DNA of 64,000 nt from contig JAFYOP010000005.1 of NCBI GenBank assembly GCA_017547885.1, positions 18,079 to 82,078 on the forward strand, in the 5' to 3' direction. The first letter of the stretch is position 1. Each line of letters starts with the position of its first letter. The stretch is from Clostridia bacterium. Lineage in GTDB: Bacteria; Bacillota; Clostridia; Christensenellales; CAG-138. This document shows, piece after piece, positions 8,751-15,885 of the stretch. The position numbers and the translations under genes are program-made. The notes beneath the pieces were generated by a model. It was given only the letters and a program-made list of their open reading frames with translations, did not search any database and had not been told where the DNA came from.

Positions 8751-10013
8751 ATGCCTTATAGGATTATCAATGTGGACAATGAAGAAGAAAAAGTTGTAAA
8801 AGAGAATTTGCATGTAGTGATCACATCGAAGGATAATCGATATGTTCGATTTGGTGATGACTTTATGGAAAATGTTTCAATCCTTGCAAAGGTGAGAGAT
8901 GAAGGGAAAATATCTTTTGAACTTTTAACCGAAGACGAGTGGCCGGAACGTAAAACAGGCGATGAGCTGAATTATAATGATTGCTACAAGAAATACTTTG
9001 AAAATGAAATAAATGACAGAATAGCAACTGCTTACGAGCTGAAGGATTATCTCCGTAGCGACGAGATGGATGATATTGAAATAGAAGCAAAGATTGAGGC
9101 TACAGAGTATTTTATTGATAGGTTTGATGATATAAGGAAAGCAACTTTGGTATATGAAGATTCCGGAGATGATTTTGATAGGGGTAATCTTCGATTTGAC
9201 TCGGTTTTGGCTAGTTTGTTGGAAAGTATAAAATGTTCTGATTATTTACAAGACATAGATGTATATATATATATTACTAACAAAACGAAACCGGACATCC
9301 CGCAATGGCTAGAAGAGAAGATTGAAGAATGGGACAACCAAAGACAAAATAAAAACCGGTCGAAGACCGGTTGGTGTGGATGTCCATATGCAAAGAGCCG
9401 TGATGAGAAAGCTTGTCTTGGATGTGAGTGGGCTGATATGAAAGCAATAGCTACAGAATGTCAGCTGAGAGAAAGTAGAGATGCTCTTATGTTATGTATG
9501 TCTGGGGTTACTGGTAGCGCAGGAAGAAAAGGGGACGATTGGAGTGAAGTGAATCGAGTAAAGAATGATCAACTGGATCACATTCAAAGCAAAATAGATC
9601 GAAATGCGATAATTAAAAGTAATGAGTTGAAAAACTTTGAACAGGAATTGATCGATAATTGGGATAAAACAAAAAACCAGACGGAGATGTTACGCGACTG
9701 CAATATTAATTTGGGTACATGGAGACGAATTTTTGATCTGAATCGGATGGTTGATAAAAAATCCATATATAATATGGCAGTAGGCATGAAACTGCCGTGG
9801 GATACAATTGAAGAGCTGGCTAGTGTAAAAGGATACTTTCTAAACACGGATTATGTAATGATTGATGCTATTATGTGTTGGATAGCTATAATGGAATATA
9901 AAATGGAAATAGATGGAAAGATTGTTACCATAAACAATATATGGGCTTCAATAATAGCTACTGCATATGGGGCTGAGGGATTCTACCAAATAAAGAATTA
10001 TAAGGAGAAATAG
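8751..10013 (+). CDS. orphan 420-residue protein with a Cys cluster
   Basis: A clear gene with a good AGGAGG site. It is acidic and charged through the first ~190 residues. A cluster, WCGCPYAKSRDEKACLGC followed by a further Cys, sits near residues 207-232 and could bind zinc or an Fe-S cluster. The C-terminal third is helical and ends in IWASIIATAYG. I recognise no family. It is transcribed divergently from the recombinase pair and ends 5 bp before the convergent ribbon-helix-helix gene, so it is likely cargo of the same island. Confidence 0.6.
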   Translation: MPYRIINVDNEEEKVVKENLHVVITSKDNRYVRFGDDFMENVSILAKVRDEGKISFELLTEDEWPERKTGDELNYNDCYKKYFENEINDRIATAYELKDYLRSDEMDDIEIEAKIEATEYFIDRFDDIRKATLVYEDSGDDFDRGNLRFDSVLASLLESIKCSDYLQDIDVYIYITNKTKPDIPQWLEEKIEEWDNQRQNKNRSKTGWCGCPYAKSRDEKACLGCEWADMKAIATECQLRESRDALMLCMSGVTGSAGRKGDDWSEVNRVKNDQLDHIQSKIDRNAIIKSNELKNFEQELIDNWDKTKNQTEMLRDCNINLGTWRRIFDLNRMVDKKSIYNMAVGMKLPWDTIEELASVKGYFLNTDYVMIDAIMCWIAIMEYKMEIDGKIVTINNIWASIIATAYGAEGFYQIKNYKEK

Positions 10014-10018
10014 AAAGC

Positions 10019-10207
10019 TCACTCGCAATCCCTCTCCATAGTTTCATTCACGGCACGGATGATGAAGGAATTAACTGATTCGCCGTGCCGTTTTGCATGC
10101 TCTCGAATTATTGCTTTCCGGCCCATGGGAACCCGGATGCGAATATCTTCTACCTTTTCCTTAAGGTACTTTTCATTGGCTCTGCGGCGGGATTCTGTTA
10201 TGGGCAT
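10019..10207 (-). CDS. ribbon-helix-helix (Arc/MetJ-type) DNA-binding protein
   Basis: A 62-residue protein with the ribbon-helix-helix layout: a short strand IRIRVPMG, helix A (KAIIREHAKRHG) and helix B (SVNSFIIRAVNETM). Such proteins bind operators as dimers and often act as antitoxins or as regulators of mobile elements. It is read leftward, with its start 134 bp from a palindromic operator at 10341-10358, so it is a candidate repressor of the adjacent recombinase module. No toxin gene is next to it. Confidence 0.75.
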   Translation of the reverse strand: MPITESRRRANEKYLKEKVEDIRIRVPMGRKAIIREHAKRHGESVNSFIIRAVNETMERDCE

Positions 10208-10340
10208 AGCTGACTCCTTATATAAAGATATAATTTTCTATCCAATTATACTTTAGAAATAGTGTTGCTGTGAATAGCTTATTTGTTTAGAAGAAAAAGC
10301 CGAAATGCAAAGAAAATGTGAAATCAGCATAGACATATTG

Positions 10341-10366
10341 ATGTATGTACACATACATGGTATAAT
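10341..10366 (+). promoter_or_regulatory. promoter with overlapping palindromic operator
   Basis: The arms ATGTATGT and ACATACAT (10341-10358) form a near-perfect dyad with a 2-bp centre. A TATAAT -10 box begins three bases later at 10361. The dyad therefore fills the -35/-10 spacer region, the classic place for a repressor. Predicted transcription starts near 10373 and reads into the structured leader. Confidence 0.6.
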
Positions 10367-10372
10367 AATATC

Positions 10373-10595
10373 ATAGAAAATAAAATAAACGGCAGCGCAT
10401 GGGAGCGCCAACTCCCATACGCCTGCGCAGGTGGAACAGCACCTACACAACGGACCAAGTCCGCACCGCAGGGATAGTATATCTTGAAACGGCGATTTTG
10501 ACAAGATAAGTATTCTCGGGTTGACTATGGGTTCTGTTAATCGTCATATGAATTTTGACACCGTGTAGGAGTATCCCTGCACGGTGTTTTGTTTT
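10373..10595 (+). ncRNA. structured leader or small RNA ahead of the recombinase module
   Basis: About 223 nt with no convincing ORF. Hairpin 1 pairs 10399-10405 with 10412-10418. A three-way junction has an outer stem at 10422-10427/10467-10472 enclosing hairpins at 10429-10433/10440-10444 and 10451-10455/10459-10463. A fourth stem pairs 10480-10486 with 10502-10508. The element ends in an intrinsic terminator (ACACCGTG 10558-10565 with CACGGTGT 10580-10587, then TTTGTTTT). It lies between an operator-bearing promoter and the small genes leading to the serine recombinase, so it may be an attenuator or a free RNA. I cannot assign it to a known family. Confidence 0.5.
10558..10595 (+). terminator. 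intrinsic terminator at the end of the leader RNA
   Basis: An eight-base-pair stem ACACCGTG/CACGGTGT is followed by TTTGTTTT. It ends 30 bp before the start codon at 10626, consistent with an attenuator upstream of the operon. Confidence 0.75.
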
Positions 10596-10625
10596 CTAAA
10601 ACTACATTTTTTAAGGAGTAGCTTT

Positions 10626-10898
10626 ATGAAAAAGGAATTGTCTATGGAAGACAGCAGGACGGTAAAAAACGTTGTGGTGAAAATTCTCAGGAGGGTCGTA
10701 ATGCGCGGCTACAGTAATCTCACTATATGGGATCTGTGTCAGGTTTATATGCGTGCTAAAGGGAAAATGGATGGCTTTGTCAGGGAGCTGTGGAATGCGG
10801 AACAAAGCGGTTACGTGTTGATACAGGATGGTAGGGTATACCTTGCCGATGCGGAGAATGTGCGCTGCGCTCCTACCGGTAATGCAGCGACAAACTAA
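10626..10898 (+). CDS. small hypothetical protein, first gene after the leader
   Basis: Ninety residues from the ATG at 10626, which has AAGGAG eight bases upstream; an ATG 14 codons earlier lies in the terminator tail and lacks a site. The sequence suggests a compact helical protein with a short C-terminal beta-hairpin (YVLIQDGRVYLAD), as in winged-helix folds. No family is recognised. It is co-directional with the following genes up to the serine recombinase. Confidence 0.55.
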   Translation: MKKELSMEDSRTVKNVVVKILRRVVMRGYSNLTIWDLCQVYMRAKGKMDGFVRELWNAEQSGYVLIQDGRVYLADAENVRCAPTGNAATN

Positions 10899-10922
10899 GT
10901 TGGCAAAAAGGAGAATGACGAT

Positions 10923-11204
10923 ATGTTTCTTAGCTGGGAGACACTGGAGTGCCTTGAAAAACTGCAAATTCTGGGACATACAACGGTGTATGATCATGCT
11001 TATGAAAGTGCGCTTGAGAAAGAAGAAGCAGACATATATGGAGAAGCCTTTATAAAGGCGTATGTAGAAACCTATATAAAATGGTTTTTAAAAGGTGTTT
11101 TGGATGTGGGTCGTGAAATCATAGCCCGTATGAGACAAGCGGGAAAAACAGATGAAGAGATTGAAAACTTGCTGGGTATTCAGATAAGCGTAATTGAAGA
11201 ATGA
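10923..11204 (+). CDS. small protein resembling an Rpn/transposase-like C-terminal tail
   Basis: A 93-residue protein. The segment from about residue 60 (GREIIARMRQAGKTDEEIENLLGI) has the helix-plus-degenerate-HTH look of the tails of Rpn-type PD-(D/E)xK recombination-promoting nucleases, but the nuclease domain itself is absent. It may be a free-standing adaptor or a remnant. It lies 24 bp after the previous gene and 9 bp before the CAP-domain lipoprotein gene. Confidence 0.5.
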   Translation: MFLSWETLECLEKLQILGHTTVYDHAYESALEKEEADIYGEAFIKAYVETYIKWFLKGVLDVGREIIARMRQAGKTDEEIENLLGIQISVIEE

Positions 11205-11213
11205 GGTAATGAT

Positions 11214-11840
11214 ATGTATAAGTTTTTTGTAATCGTATTTGTTCTGGTAATTGCAATGACAGGTTGCTCGGCCGAATCCAAAGGATTACTGTTCAACCGT
11301 CAGGAATGCATTGAATCTCTTGTGGATAAGAAATCCGCGGCTGCATATGATGCCCCCGTTGCTAAGGATGTTGCCGCAAATGAAAACACAGTTGAGGCAT
11401 CCATGACTTCCGGCGGCAATGTGGAAAAAAAGGCTGTGAAGCCCACTTATACCAATACTATCCGGAAAAACCTCATCACAAACTTCGTTCTGATGGGTGG
11501 CTTGAATGCAATTCGCGCTGAACACGGCCTCTCCCAGTTAAAGAGTAATCAAGAGCTGGAGAGGTGTGCGCACATCCGCGCTAAGGAGGCATCTTATCAG
11601 TTCTGCCACTACCGCCCCGATGGAAGTCCTTGCACCTCTGTCAGCGAGCTGGCTGATGGTGAAATACTTGTAACCGGGCCCTGGTCCAGCTCTCTGGATG
11701 ATCTTCTCGCCAGCTGGATGAATTCTCCTCCTCACAGGGCATCTATTCTAAAGGCGTGTGATATGGAGGCCGGCGCCGGGGTTTACTACAACTATGACGA
11801 GCAAACCGTATGCTGGGCTGTGCTGTTTCACATAGTTTAA
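11214..11840 (+). CDS. CAP-domain (SCP/PR1-like) lipoprotein
   Basis: A 208-residue protein with a lipoprotein signal (lipobox AMTGC, Cys near residue 18) and a ~65-residue low-complexity linker. A CAP domain follows, with LNAIRAEHGL, LERCAHIRAKE, HYRPDG and SWMNSPPHRASIL in the usual order. Bacterial CAP proteins are secreted and of unclear biochemical role; clostridial ones are common in spores and on the cell surface. Finding one inside a recombinase module suggests cargo. It is tightly spaced after the previous gene and 48 bp before the 45-residue ORF. Confidence 0.82.
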   Translation: MYKFFVIVFVLVIAMTGCSAESKGLLFNRQECIESLVDKKSAAAYDAPVAKDVAANENTVEASMTSGGNVEKKAVKPTYTNTIRKNLITNFVLMGGLNAIRAEHGLSQLKSNQELERCAHIRAKEASYQFCHYRPDGSPCTSVSELADGEILVTGPWSSSLDDLLASWMNSPPHRASILKACDMEAGAGVYYNYDEQTVCWAVLFHIV

Positions 11841-11888
11841 TTCCAGCGATATTCATTGATTCTTATGAGTAAAAGGAGAAAGTGAATT

Positions 11889-12026
11889 ATGGAAGCTAAG
11901 AGCAACAGCAAAAAGAAGAACAAGCGTGAATTTACCGTAATAAGGAACTTTTCCGGAGAAAGGAGCCCTGAGCAGGTACTCGCAGAGCTTATCAAGGCCC
12001 ATTCGGAAAAGGGAACTAAAGTATAG
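11889..12026 (+). CDS. 45-residue basic protein upstream of the serine recombinase
   Basis: Starts at the ATG at 11889 after AAAGGAG and ends 24 bp before the recombinase start. It has a Lys/Asn-rich N-terminus, then a strand (EFTVIRNFSGERS) and a helix (PEQVLAELIKAHSEK). Clostridial elements with large serine recombinases often carry such a small gene (TnpW-like) just upstream; the position and fold pattern agree, but sequence identity to that family is not shown. Confidence 0.6.
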   Translation: MEAKSNSKKKNKREFTVIRNFSGERSPEQVLAELIKAHSEKGTKV

Positions 12027-12050
12027 GCATAGCCGGGGAGGTAAAAAAAG

Positions 12051-13604
12051 TTGGCACAAAAGGTGTATAAGTGCGCATTGTACGCAAGGCTGTCCCGTGA
12101 TGACGGAGATAAGACCGAAAGCGACAGCATTACCAATCAAATAAACCTGTTGGAAAGCTATTGCAGCAGGGCGGATGATATGGAAATAGCCCATCATTAC
12201 ATCGATGACGGCTATACCGGCACCAATTTTAACCGTCCTGCCTTTATCCGCATGATGGAAGATGTGGACAGTGGAAAGGTGAACTGCATCATAGTCAAGG
12301 ATCTGAGCCGCTTTGGCCGTGATTATATAGATGCAGGCAAGTACCTGGAACGGATACTGCCCATGAAGGGCGTGCGCTTCATTGCCATCAATGACAATAT
12401 AGACAGCAACAAGGGCGCATATGACATGCTGCTGCCTATAAAGAACATATTCAATTCCCAGTACGCTCGCGATATTTCCGGGAAAGTAAGGAGCTCTTTC
12501 GACACCAAGCGCAAGCAGGGGGAGTTCATTGGGGCGTTCTGCAGCTATGGTTACTGTAAGGATCCCCATGACCGTAACCATCTGGTGATCGACGAGGGAG
12601 CTGCCAAAGTGGTGCAAAGGATATTTGATATGTTTGAGTCCGGCATTGGCAAGGATTCCATAGCCCGTAAGCTCAATCATGAGGGCATACCCTGCCCCAG
12701 CGAATATAAGCGGCTGCTTGGGGAGAACTACAAAAACGGGCTTAAGATGGACAGCACCACCTACTGGACATATTCCACCGTCCATCGTATGCTCCGCAAT
12801 CGCATGTATGCGGGGGACATGGTGCAGGGAAAGTATCGCCGCCCCATTATGCACGGCAAAGCCTGCCTGCAGGAAAAGGAAAAGTGGCTGATAAAGGAGA
12901 AAACCCACGAGCCCATCATATCCTGTGAACAGTGGGAGCGGGTGCAGAGGCTGCTTGAAGTGAAGGCCAAGAAGGTGGACTTTGCCTCGGAAGAACCCCT
13001 GAAGGGCTTTATCAAGTGCGGTAAGTGCGGACGGAACATGGCCATAAGGGGCGATGGGGAATTGACCAGGTACAGCTGTGTAAGCTATGAAAGGTACGGA
13101 CCTTCCGCATGTCCCAAGAATAATATAAAGCGCAACTTCATAACCCGGATAGTACTGGATGACCTGAACAAAATGCTTGGGGAAATAGTGAATATCCGTG
13201 GGACTGATGTTCCTGAAAGCGCACCTAAATACATGCGCATAACTGAGGAAGAGCAGCTTGAAAAGGCACTTGAACGCATTAATAGGCTGCGCATAGGTGT
13301 ATACGAGGACTATAAGGACGGCATTCTCTCAAAAGAGGAGTACCTGACCTACAAGGCAGACTATGAAGCTAAGGAAAAACAGCTGAGGCTTCAGTTTGAC
13401 AAGGGAGATATACTGCCGAAGCCGGGCAGTACAAGGAGCAAGCTCTGGGTAACCAAACTCTTTGAGCAGGGCCGCATAGACGAGCTGGACAGGGTCACCG
13501 CGGCGGAGATATTGGATGGCATATACGTATACCCTGACGGCCGAATTGAGATAAATTACCGTTTCGGCAATACGGCTGAAAGTCGCTTGGAACATGAAGC
13601 GTAA
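12051..13604 (+). CDS. large serine recombinase (TndX/TnpX type)
   Basis: A 517-residue recombinase starting at TTG behind GGGGAGG. The resolvase domain contains YARLSRDDG (nucleophile Ser15) and DLSRFGRDYI. It is followed by the recombinase domain (residues ~165-290), a zinc-ribbon-like segment (CGKCGRNM ... CVSY ... ACPKN, residues ~323-365) and a coiled-coil region around 390-450. Large serine recombinases integrate and excise elements between att sites with little host help. It heads no conjugation genes here, so the element is small or degraded. att sites could not be defined by eye. Confidence 0.93.
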   Translation: MAQKVYKCALYARLSRDDGDKTESDSITNQINLLESYCSRADDMEIAHHYIDDGYTGTNFNRPAFIRMMEDVDSGKVNCIIVKDLSRFGRDYIDAGKYLERILPMKGVRFIAINDNIDSNKGAYDMLLPIKNIFNSQYARDISGKVRSSFDTKRKQGEFIGAFCSYGYCKDPHDRNHLVIDEGAAKVVQRIFDMFESGIGKDSIARKLNHEGIPCPSEYKRLLGENYKNGLKMDSTTYWTYSTVHRMLRNRMYAGDMVQGKYRRPIMHGKACLQEKEKWLIKEKTHEPIISCEQWERVQRLLEVKAKKVDFASEEPLKGFIKCGKCGRNMAIRGDGELTRYSCVSYERYGPSACPKNNIKRNFITRIVLDDLNKMLGEIVNIRGTDVPESAPKYMRITEEEQLEKALERINRLRIGVYEDYKDGILSKEEYLTYKADYEAKEKQLRLQFDKGDILPKPGSTRSKLWVTKLFEQGRIDELDRVTAAEILDGIYVYPDGRIEINYRFGNTAESRLEHEA

Positions 13605-13679
13605 AACAAGTAAAGGGTGCGAACGGCACATATGAACATGGCGGACAAGCTGAATAAACTATGAAAGGATAAAAAGAAT

Positions 13680-13943
13680 ATGCTGAAGATCAGGCTGGTA
13701 ACGGATTTGGATAACTATATGGAAGTGCTTGAGGATGTGGACAATGGTTCCCCCGTGGTGCTGGTGGAGGATGGGATATTCCGCTACATCATAATGGACC
13801 TTAAGGATTATCTGAGCATTGGAGCAAGGCTGCGCCTGCTTAATTACTTTGACAGCATATGGCCCGACGCAGCTGCGGCATGGGAGGACTGGGCTACCAT
13901 GCAGGAGATAGCCACAATGGACATGCAGGAGCAGATGAACTGA
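13680..13943 (+). CDS. Phd/YefM-like antitoxin-type protein without a toxin
   Basis: An 87-residue protein. The segment NGSPVVLVEDGIFRYIIMDLKDYL matches the Phd/YefM pattern of a strand, a turn and a 'do not kill' type DNA-binding half followed by a helix. No RelE/Doc-type toxin follows; a strong terminator does. It probably regulates the module or is an orphan antitoxin. Confidence 0.55.
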   Translation: MLKIRLVTDLDNYMEVLEDVDNGSPVVLVEDGIFRYIIMDLKDYLSIGARLRLLNYFDSIWPDAAAAWEDWATMQEIATMDMQEQMN

Positions 13944-13971
13944 TGGATGAACGTGAAACAGTAGAAAGACG

Positions 13972-14002
13972 GGGGGACAGTATAATGGGCTGTCCCCCTT
14001 TT
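13972..14002 (+). terminator. strong intrinsic terminator
   Basis: GGGGGACAG pairs with CTGTCCCCC around a 9-base loop, followed by TTTT. It closes the serine recombinase operon 28 bp after the Phd-like gene. Confidence 0.9.
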
Positions 14003-14062
14003 GCGTATTGTATAGTACATAAGGATTACTAGAATATAGAACGTTTATACTGAGGTAATAAA

Positions 14063-14090
14063 TTGACAATATCACAAGTGGTGGTAAAAT
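14063..14090 (+). promoter_or_regulatory. sigma-A type promoter
   Basis: TTGACA at 14063 and TAAAAT at 14085 are separated by 16 bp, about 95 bp upstream of the gene at 14185. Confidence 0.6.
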
Positions 14091-14184
14091 AATTAATATA
14101 ATACAAGTCAAATAAACAACAAAAGTTATCAGAGAAGCAATTCGATTCAAATGTCATGTCTGAGAAAGGAGCGCAACAGAGGGT

Positions 14185-14541
14185 ATGGATATTGAACGGG
14201 CAAAAAGTATCTTAAATATTCTTGCAGATGGTATTAATCCTGTTACTGGGGAAGTGCTGTCATCTGAGGATAGCTGCAATCAGGTTGAAGTAGTTCGCGC
14301 GTTAAATACGATTTTAAGAACAGTTGAAATACAACAGATTAGTTTAGCTAAGCAAAAACGTCAAAACGCCGGAAAACCATGGACAGAAAAAGAAGAATTC
14401 GAACTGTGCAAGATGTTTGACGAAGGCCGTACACGCAAAGAAATATGCGAATATTTTAAACGTACAGACGGAGCAATTGCAGCAAGGCTTGTGAAGCTTG
14501 GTAGAATTAGCGAAAGGGATGAATTCAGAGTAAGGACATAA
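14185..14541 (+). CDS. HTH/SANT-like DNA-binding protein
   Basis: A 118-residue protein. The N-terminal half includes LADGINPVTGEVL. The C-terminal half is a Myb/SANT-like trihelical unit, PWTEKEEFELCKMFDEG followed by TRKEICEYFKRTDGAIAARLVKLG, in which the last helix is a plausible recognition helix. It has a good GAAAGGAG site. It likely regulates or accompanies the next three small genes. Confidence 0.6.
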   Translation: MDIERAKSILNILADGINPVTGEVLSSEDSCNQVEVVRALNTILRTVEIQQISLAKQKRQNAGKPWTEKEEFELCKMFDEGRTRKEICEYFKRTDGAIAARLVKLGRISERDEFRVRT

Positions 14542-14545
14542 GGAT

Positions 14546-14650
14546 ATGAGCGCGCAGCGGCGCAGGGAAGGGATCGCTTTAACCGAAGAAATTGAAGTCA
14601 AATATCGCCGCGAGGGAAAGTTCTTTGAAGAGATTTTAATAGGTGAATGA
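14546..14650 (+). CDS. 34-residue small ORF
   Basis: A short basic/acidic frame (begins MSAQRRREG, ends EEILIGE) fills the gap between the SANT-like gene and the nonsense-interrupted gene, starting 4 bp after one and ending 1 bp before the other. It could be a genuine small protein or the 3' end of a deleted gene. Confidence 0.35.
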   Translation: MSAQRRREGIALTEEIEVKYRREGKFFEEILIGE

Positions 14651-14651
14651 A

Positions 14652-15083
14652 ATGAGCAAATCATTACAGCTTACTTTATGTGATACACAAGGACAGCTTT
14701 TTCAACTCGCAGCAGAACATGGTTATAGCAGTGAAAGCTTTATCAGAGCATTTATGACTTCTCAAGTTGCTGCTGATATGGATAAAGAGTTTCATCATGT
14801 GCAATAGGCCGGCAAAGCGTATATCCTTTCCCGCATGGAAGATGAACTTGCAGAGCAGCTTACAAAAGACGGTGACATTTTCGATAAGGAAACACTATAC
14901 TGGATCGGGTATATTTATCGCTATTGGAGCTTTTATACCGAAGAAAGTAGTAAGGAAATATTCAAGCAAGCGAACGCCAGAACCATGAACGTCGTTTATT
15001 TGATGTATCACACCATGAGCCCGGAAGTGGCGATCGACAGACTAAAAGAAAGCGGCAAATCTTCTGCTTGGCACAAGCCATGA
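14652..15083 (+). pseudogene. uncharacterised gene split by a single in-frame TAG
   Basis: One continuous frame of 143 codons from the ATG at 14652 to the TGA at 15081 is broken only by TAG at 14805-14807. The first 51 residues (from MSKSLQLTLCD to FHHVQ) are followed, after the stop, by AGKAYILSR running in frame into the 82-residue MEDELAEQ section. A TGG (Trp) to TAG change would explain it. The first half has no terminator behind it and the second half has no ribosome binding site before its ATG. The intact protein would be ~143 residues; the family is not recognised with certainty. Confidence 0.7.
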
Positions 15084-15099
15084 ACTGAAGAATCGCTAT

Positions 15100-15369
15100 A
15101 TGCACGTTGATTTTGTGGATGAAAACACTTCCCAAAGTATCAACCCTAAAGTCCCAAAGTATCAATTTGATACTTTAGACTGTACTTTAGAGGAACTTGC
15201 GATTTTAGAATTGGTTGCGAAGAACCCGGCAATAAAGCAGCAAGAGCTTGCAGACGCTACAGGAAAATCTATTGCAACTATCAAGCGTATTATGAAGTCG
15301 CTGCAGGATAAAAACTATATCCGCCGTGAAAGCGGCAAACGCTATGGTAAATGGGAGATATTGGTTTGA
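15100..15369 (+). CDS. winged-helix DNA-binding protein (or fragment)
   Basis: An 89-residue protein. About 25 disordered residues are followed by a winged helix: LEELAILELVAKNPAIKQQ, ELADATGKSIATIKRIMKSLQDK, then the wing YIRRESGKRYGKWEILV. This is the typical C-terminal wHTH of RecG-like or AAA_4 (DUF4062/Alba-associated) proteins, so it may be the surviving tail of a longer gene. A bidirectional terminator follows 30 bp later. Confidence 0.6.
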   Translation: MHVDFVDENTSQSINPKVPKYQFDTLDCTLEELAILELVAKNPAIKQQELADATGKSIATIKRIMKSLQDKNYIRRESGKRYGKWEILV

Positions 15370-15398
15370 CTTTATTTTAAAAGTTGCGTTTATTTAGT

Positions 15399-15427
15399 AA
15401 AGGGCACATCCTGCGATGTGCCCTTTT
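15399..15427. terminator. bidirectional terminator, duplicated at 22.5 kb
   Basis: AAAGGGCACATC and GATGTGCCCTTT form a 12-bp stem with a CTGC loop. The hairpin and the next ~24 bp are identical to 22545-22596, downstream of the intact ADP-ribosylglycohydrolase gene, so it came with the gene remnant beside it. Confidence 0.9.
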
Positions 15428-15433
15428 AATACC

Positions 15434-15547
15434 TTATCTTATTCTATTTTGAAACCGCTCAACCACACTCAGCAGCCTGCTATCCAGCCGCTTTTTACAC
15501 TCAGCCCTAAGCCTGTCGCTCACACCATAAAACCATTCGGCAATGCC
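15434..15547 (-). pseudogene. 3' remnant of an ADP-ribosylglycohydrolase gene (copy 2)
   Basis: On the minus strand this encodes the C-terminal tail GIAEWFYGVSD ... AECKKRLDSRLL ... VERFQNRIR and a stop. It matches the end of the intact gene at 22580-23374 and shares its terminator. Upstream of about 15547 the similarity stops, so the catalytic part is gone. Confidence 0.85.
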
Positions 15548-15710
15548 AGGAGATTGGGGCTATGAGCGTACAGTAAAGGTTCAACTGACAGATAGGCATA
15601 AAATAAGAGGAAGACAGAATAAGAGGGGAGAAGAGCAAGAGAAAAGGACACAACAAGGGTGCGGTTCAACAAAACAGTATAATAATGTTTTCGGAAAGCG
15701 GCATGAGTAA
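15548..15710. other. decayed intergenic DNA
   Basis: Together with the flanking remnants this belongs to a ~500-bp stretch without an intact gene. It is purine-rich with no ORF, repeat or RNA that I can support. Confidence 0.5.
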
Positions 15711-15725
15711 TCATGCCGCTTTTCC
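15693..15725. terminator. bidirectional terminator
   Basis: GGAAAGCGGCATG and CATGCCGCTTTTCC pair around AGTAAT, with U runs in both directions. The stop codon of the remnant at 15711-15872 lies in the stem. Confidence 0.85.
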
Positions 15726-15872
15726 GTTCATAACGTCATAGGGTAAATTTGCGGGGAGTAGGCCGATATAGTTGCAGCTGATCGTCACATACTGCACTCG
15801 GTGTCTGCTGAGTTTCTTTTTGTTCTTGTATGACTGCTTGCTCGGTATGTAGCCGTAGTGCGTTGCATAGCG
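15711..15872 (-). pseudogene. C-terminal gene fragment, possibly a serine recombinase tail
   Basis: A 53-codon open stretch without a start, preceded by an in-frame TGA, contains RHRVQYVTISCNYIGLLP. The strand pattern followed by a Y/N-F/Y-I-G motif recalls the extreme C-terminus (DUF4368-type) of some serine recombinases. It ends in a good terminator, as a real gene would. The assignment is weak. Confidence 0.4.
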
Positions 15873-15885
15873 TCATATCCAGCTT

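Noticed and set aside
11853..12908. 351-codon open frame on the minus strand over the serine recombinase start
   Set aside because: It overlaps the conserved recombinase catalytic domain and has no ribosome site or motif.
13680..13943. Toxin-antitoxin pair with the Phd-like gene
   Set aside because: No toxin gene is adjacent; a terminator follows within 30 bp and the recombinase precedes.
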